From Roseobacter sp. MED193 (GTDB taxonomy: Bacteria; Pseudomonadota; Alphaproteobacteria; Rhodobacterales; Rhodobacteraceae): a stretch of DNA of 64,000 bases. Both the position numbers and the translations under genes were made by a program. The stretch is from the NCBI RefSeq assembly GCF_000152965.1, contig NZ_CH902583.1, positions 2,239,892-2,303,891 on the forward strand. Direction: 5' to 3'. Positions 63,310-64,000 of this stretch are shown in pieces. Within the stretch, counting starts at the first letter, position 1. The number at the start of each line of letters is the position of its first letter. The notes beneath the pieces were generated by a model that searched no databases, was not told the DNA's origin, and was given only the letters and a program-made list of their open reading frames with translations.

Positions 63310-64000
63310 ATGGCGATTTGGAATCTGGGCTCCATCAATGCCGATATGGTTTACACCATGTCCCATCTGCCAGTCGCCGGTGAAACCCTGGCGGCAAATG
63401 GATTGGACCAGTTCCTGGGCGGCAAGGGGGCCAATATGTCGGTCGCCGCCGCCCGCGCGGGTTCTGTGGTGCATCACATTGGTGCCATTGGCCCCGAAGG
63501 GGATTGGGCGGTTGAGCGGCTGATGGAATATGGAGTGGATACACGCCACATCGCCACACTGGATCTGCCCACTGGCCATGCCATCATTGCGGTGGACCAG
63601 GCAGGCGAGAATCAGATTATCCTGTTTCCCGGCGCCAATCGGTCGATCCCAGCAGATCAGGTTGGTCAGGCTCTCAGCATGGCACATGCCGGCGATATTG
63701 TGGTGCTCCAAAACGAGACCAATATGCAGGTCGAGACCGCAAAAATGGCCCAGGCCCTGGGGCTTAAGGTGGCCTATGCCGCTGCTCCCTTTGAGGCAGA
63801 GGCCGTGCGTCTCATTTTGCCCTACCTCGATCTACTGTTTTTGAATGAAGTCGAGGCCAAACAACTGCAGCAGGCAACAGGCAAATCCGCGGATGCTCTT
63901 GGTGTAGCGGATGTGATTGTAACCCTGGGCGCCAAAGGTGCTCGCCACTATACAAGCACATCTGATGAGGCCTCAGAGGTTGCAGCGCTTCCTGTCACTC
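63310..64000 (+). CDS. PfkB-family sugar kinase, ribokinase-like (3' end beyond window)
   Basis: The open frame continues to the window edge (230 residues seen of about 290-300). It starts IWNLGSINADMVYTMSHLPV and has the PfkB signature near the start, GLDQFLGGKGANMSVAAARA near residue 33, then IGAIGPEGDW, and IILFPGANRS near 105; the second signature with the catalytic Asp (usually DTTGAGD-type) would fall beyond the edge. Ribokinase is the best match, but adenosine or other sugar kinases are possible. It starts 5 bp after maeB, so it is co-transcribed. Confidence 0.85.
   Translation, partial: MAIWNLGSINADMVYTMSHLPVAGETLAANGLDQFLGGKGANMSVAAARAGSVVHHIGAIGPEGDWAVERLMEYGVDTRHIATLDLPTGHAIIAVDQAGENQIILFPGANRSIPADQVGQALSMAHAGDIVVLQNETNMQVETAKMAQALGLKVAYAAAPFEAEAVRLILPYLDLLFLNEVEAKQLQQATGKSADALGVADVIVTLGAKGARHYTSTSDEASEVAALPVT

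Overview
The window looks like a chromosomal segment of an alphaproteobacterium of the order Rhodobacterales, most likely the marine Roseobacter group. The case rests on gene content and order: a divergent regB / senC-regA redox cluster near ahcY, a Mic60/mitofilin-like gene between hemD and the hemY-type TPR gene, a tsaE-amgK-murU-addB-addA-trxA run, many overlapping operons, and roseobacter-type short repeats. No tRNA, rRNA or CRISPR array was recognised. Apart from one partial insertion sequence at the left edge, this is core genome.

Layout. 1-0.87 kb: right end of an IS21-type element (istB plus terminal repeats), ending next to the flgK stop codon. 0.9-4.6 kb: flagellar flgK, flgE and motB, all on the minus strand. 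4.8-8.1 kb: an acyl-CoA ligase and a GMC alcohol dehydrogenase in one operon. 8.3-11.9 kb: hemD, mic60-like, hemY-like. 12-15.1 kb: tsaD, gpsA, YciI, EVE and DUF1761. 15.2-17.8 kb: a structured intergenic region, DUF2853, a small orphan and ahcY. 18.1-24.3 kb: HD nucleotidase, GT61 glycosyltransferase, regA, senC, regB and a PAS-only DivL-like protein. 24.4-33.4 kb: tsaE, amgK, murU, addB, addA, trxA. 33.4-41.7 kb: small genes, a tandem Lin0512 pair, DUF1127, hslV-membrane gene-hslU, a lipoprotein hydrolase, smr, mltA and a Tim44-like gene. 41.7-45.7 kb: fxsA, secB, then dnaQ, coaE, aroE, maf.

45.66-46.07 kb is a 412-bp gene-free stretch where transcription diverges. It holds DnaA-box-like sequences, A+T-rich DNA, GANTC sites and a perfect CtrA-type box, and I read it as the probable chromosomal replication origin. 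To its right lie hemJ, rho, mnmE, mnmG, rsmG, parA and parB, with two perfect parS sites embedded in the starts of mnmG and rsmG. 53.5-64 kb: ybaN, hemW, rdgB and rph (minus strand), hrcA-grpE, mutS (minus strand), maeB and a truncated PfkB sugar kinase at the right edge.

The most interesting signal is regulatory. The CtrA full-site pattern TTAA-N7-TTAA occurs perfectly in three intergenic positions: upstream of motB, upstream of the DivL-like PAS gene, and inside the putative origin. A one-mismatch copy lies upstream of flgE. This suggests one cell-cycle/motility regulator touching flagellar genes, its own upstream signalling protein, and replication initiation.
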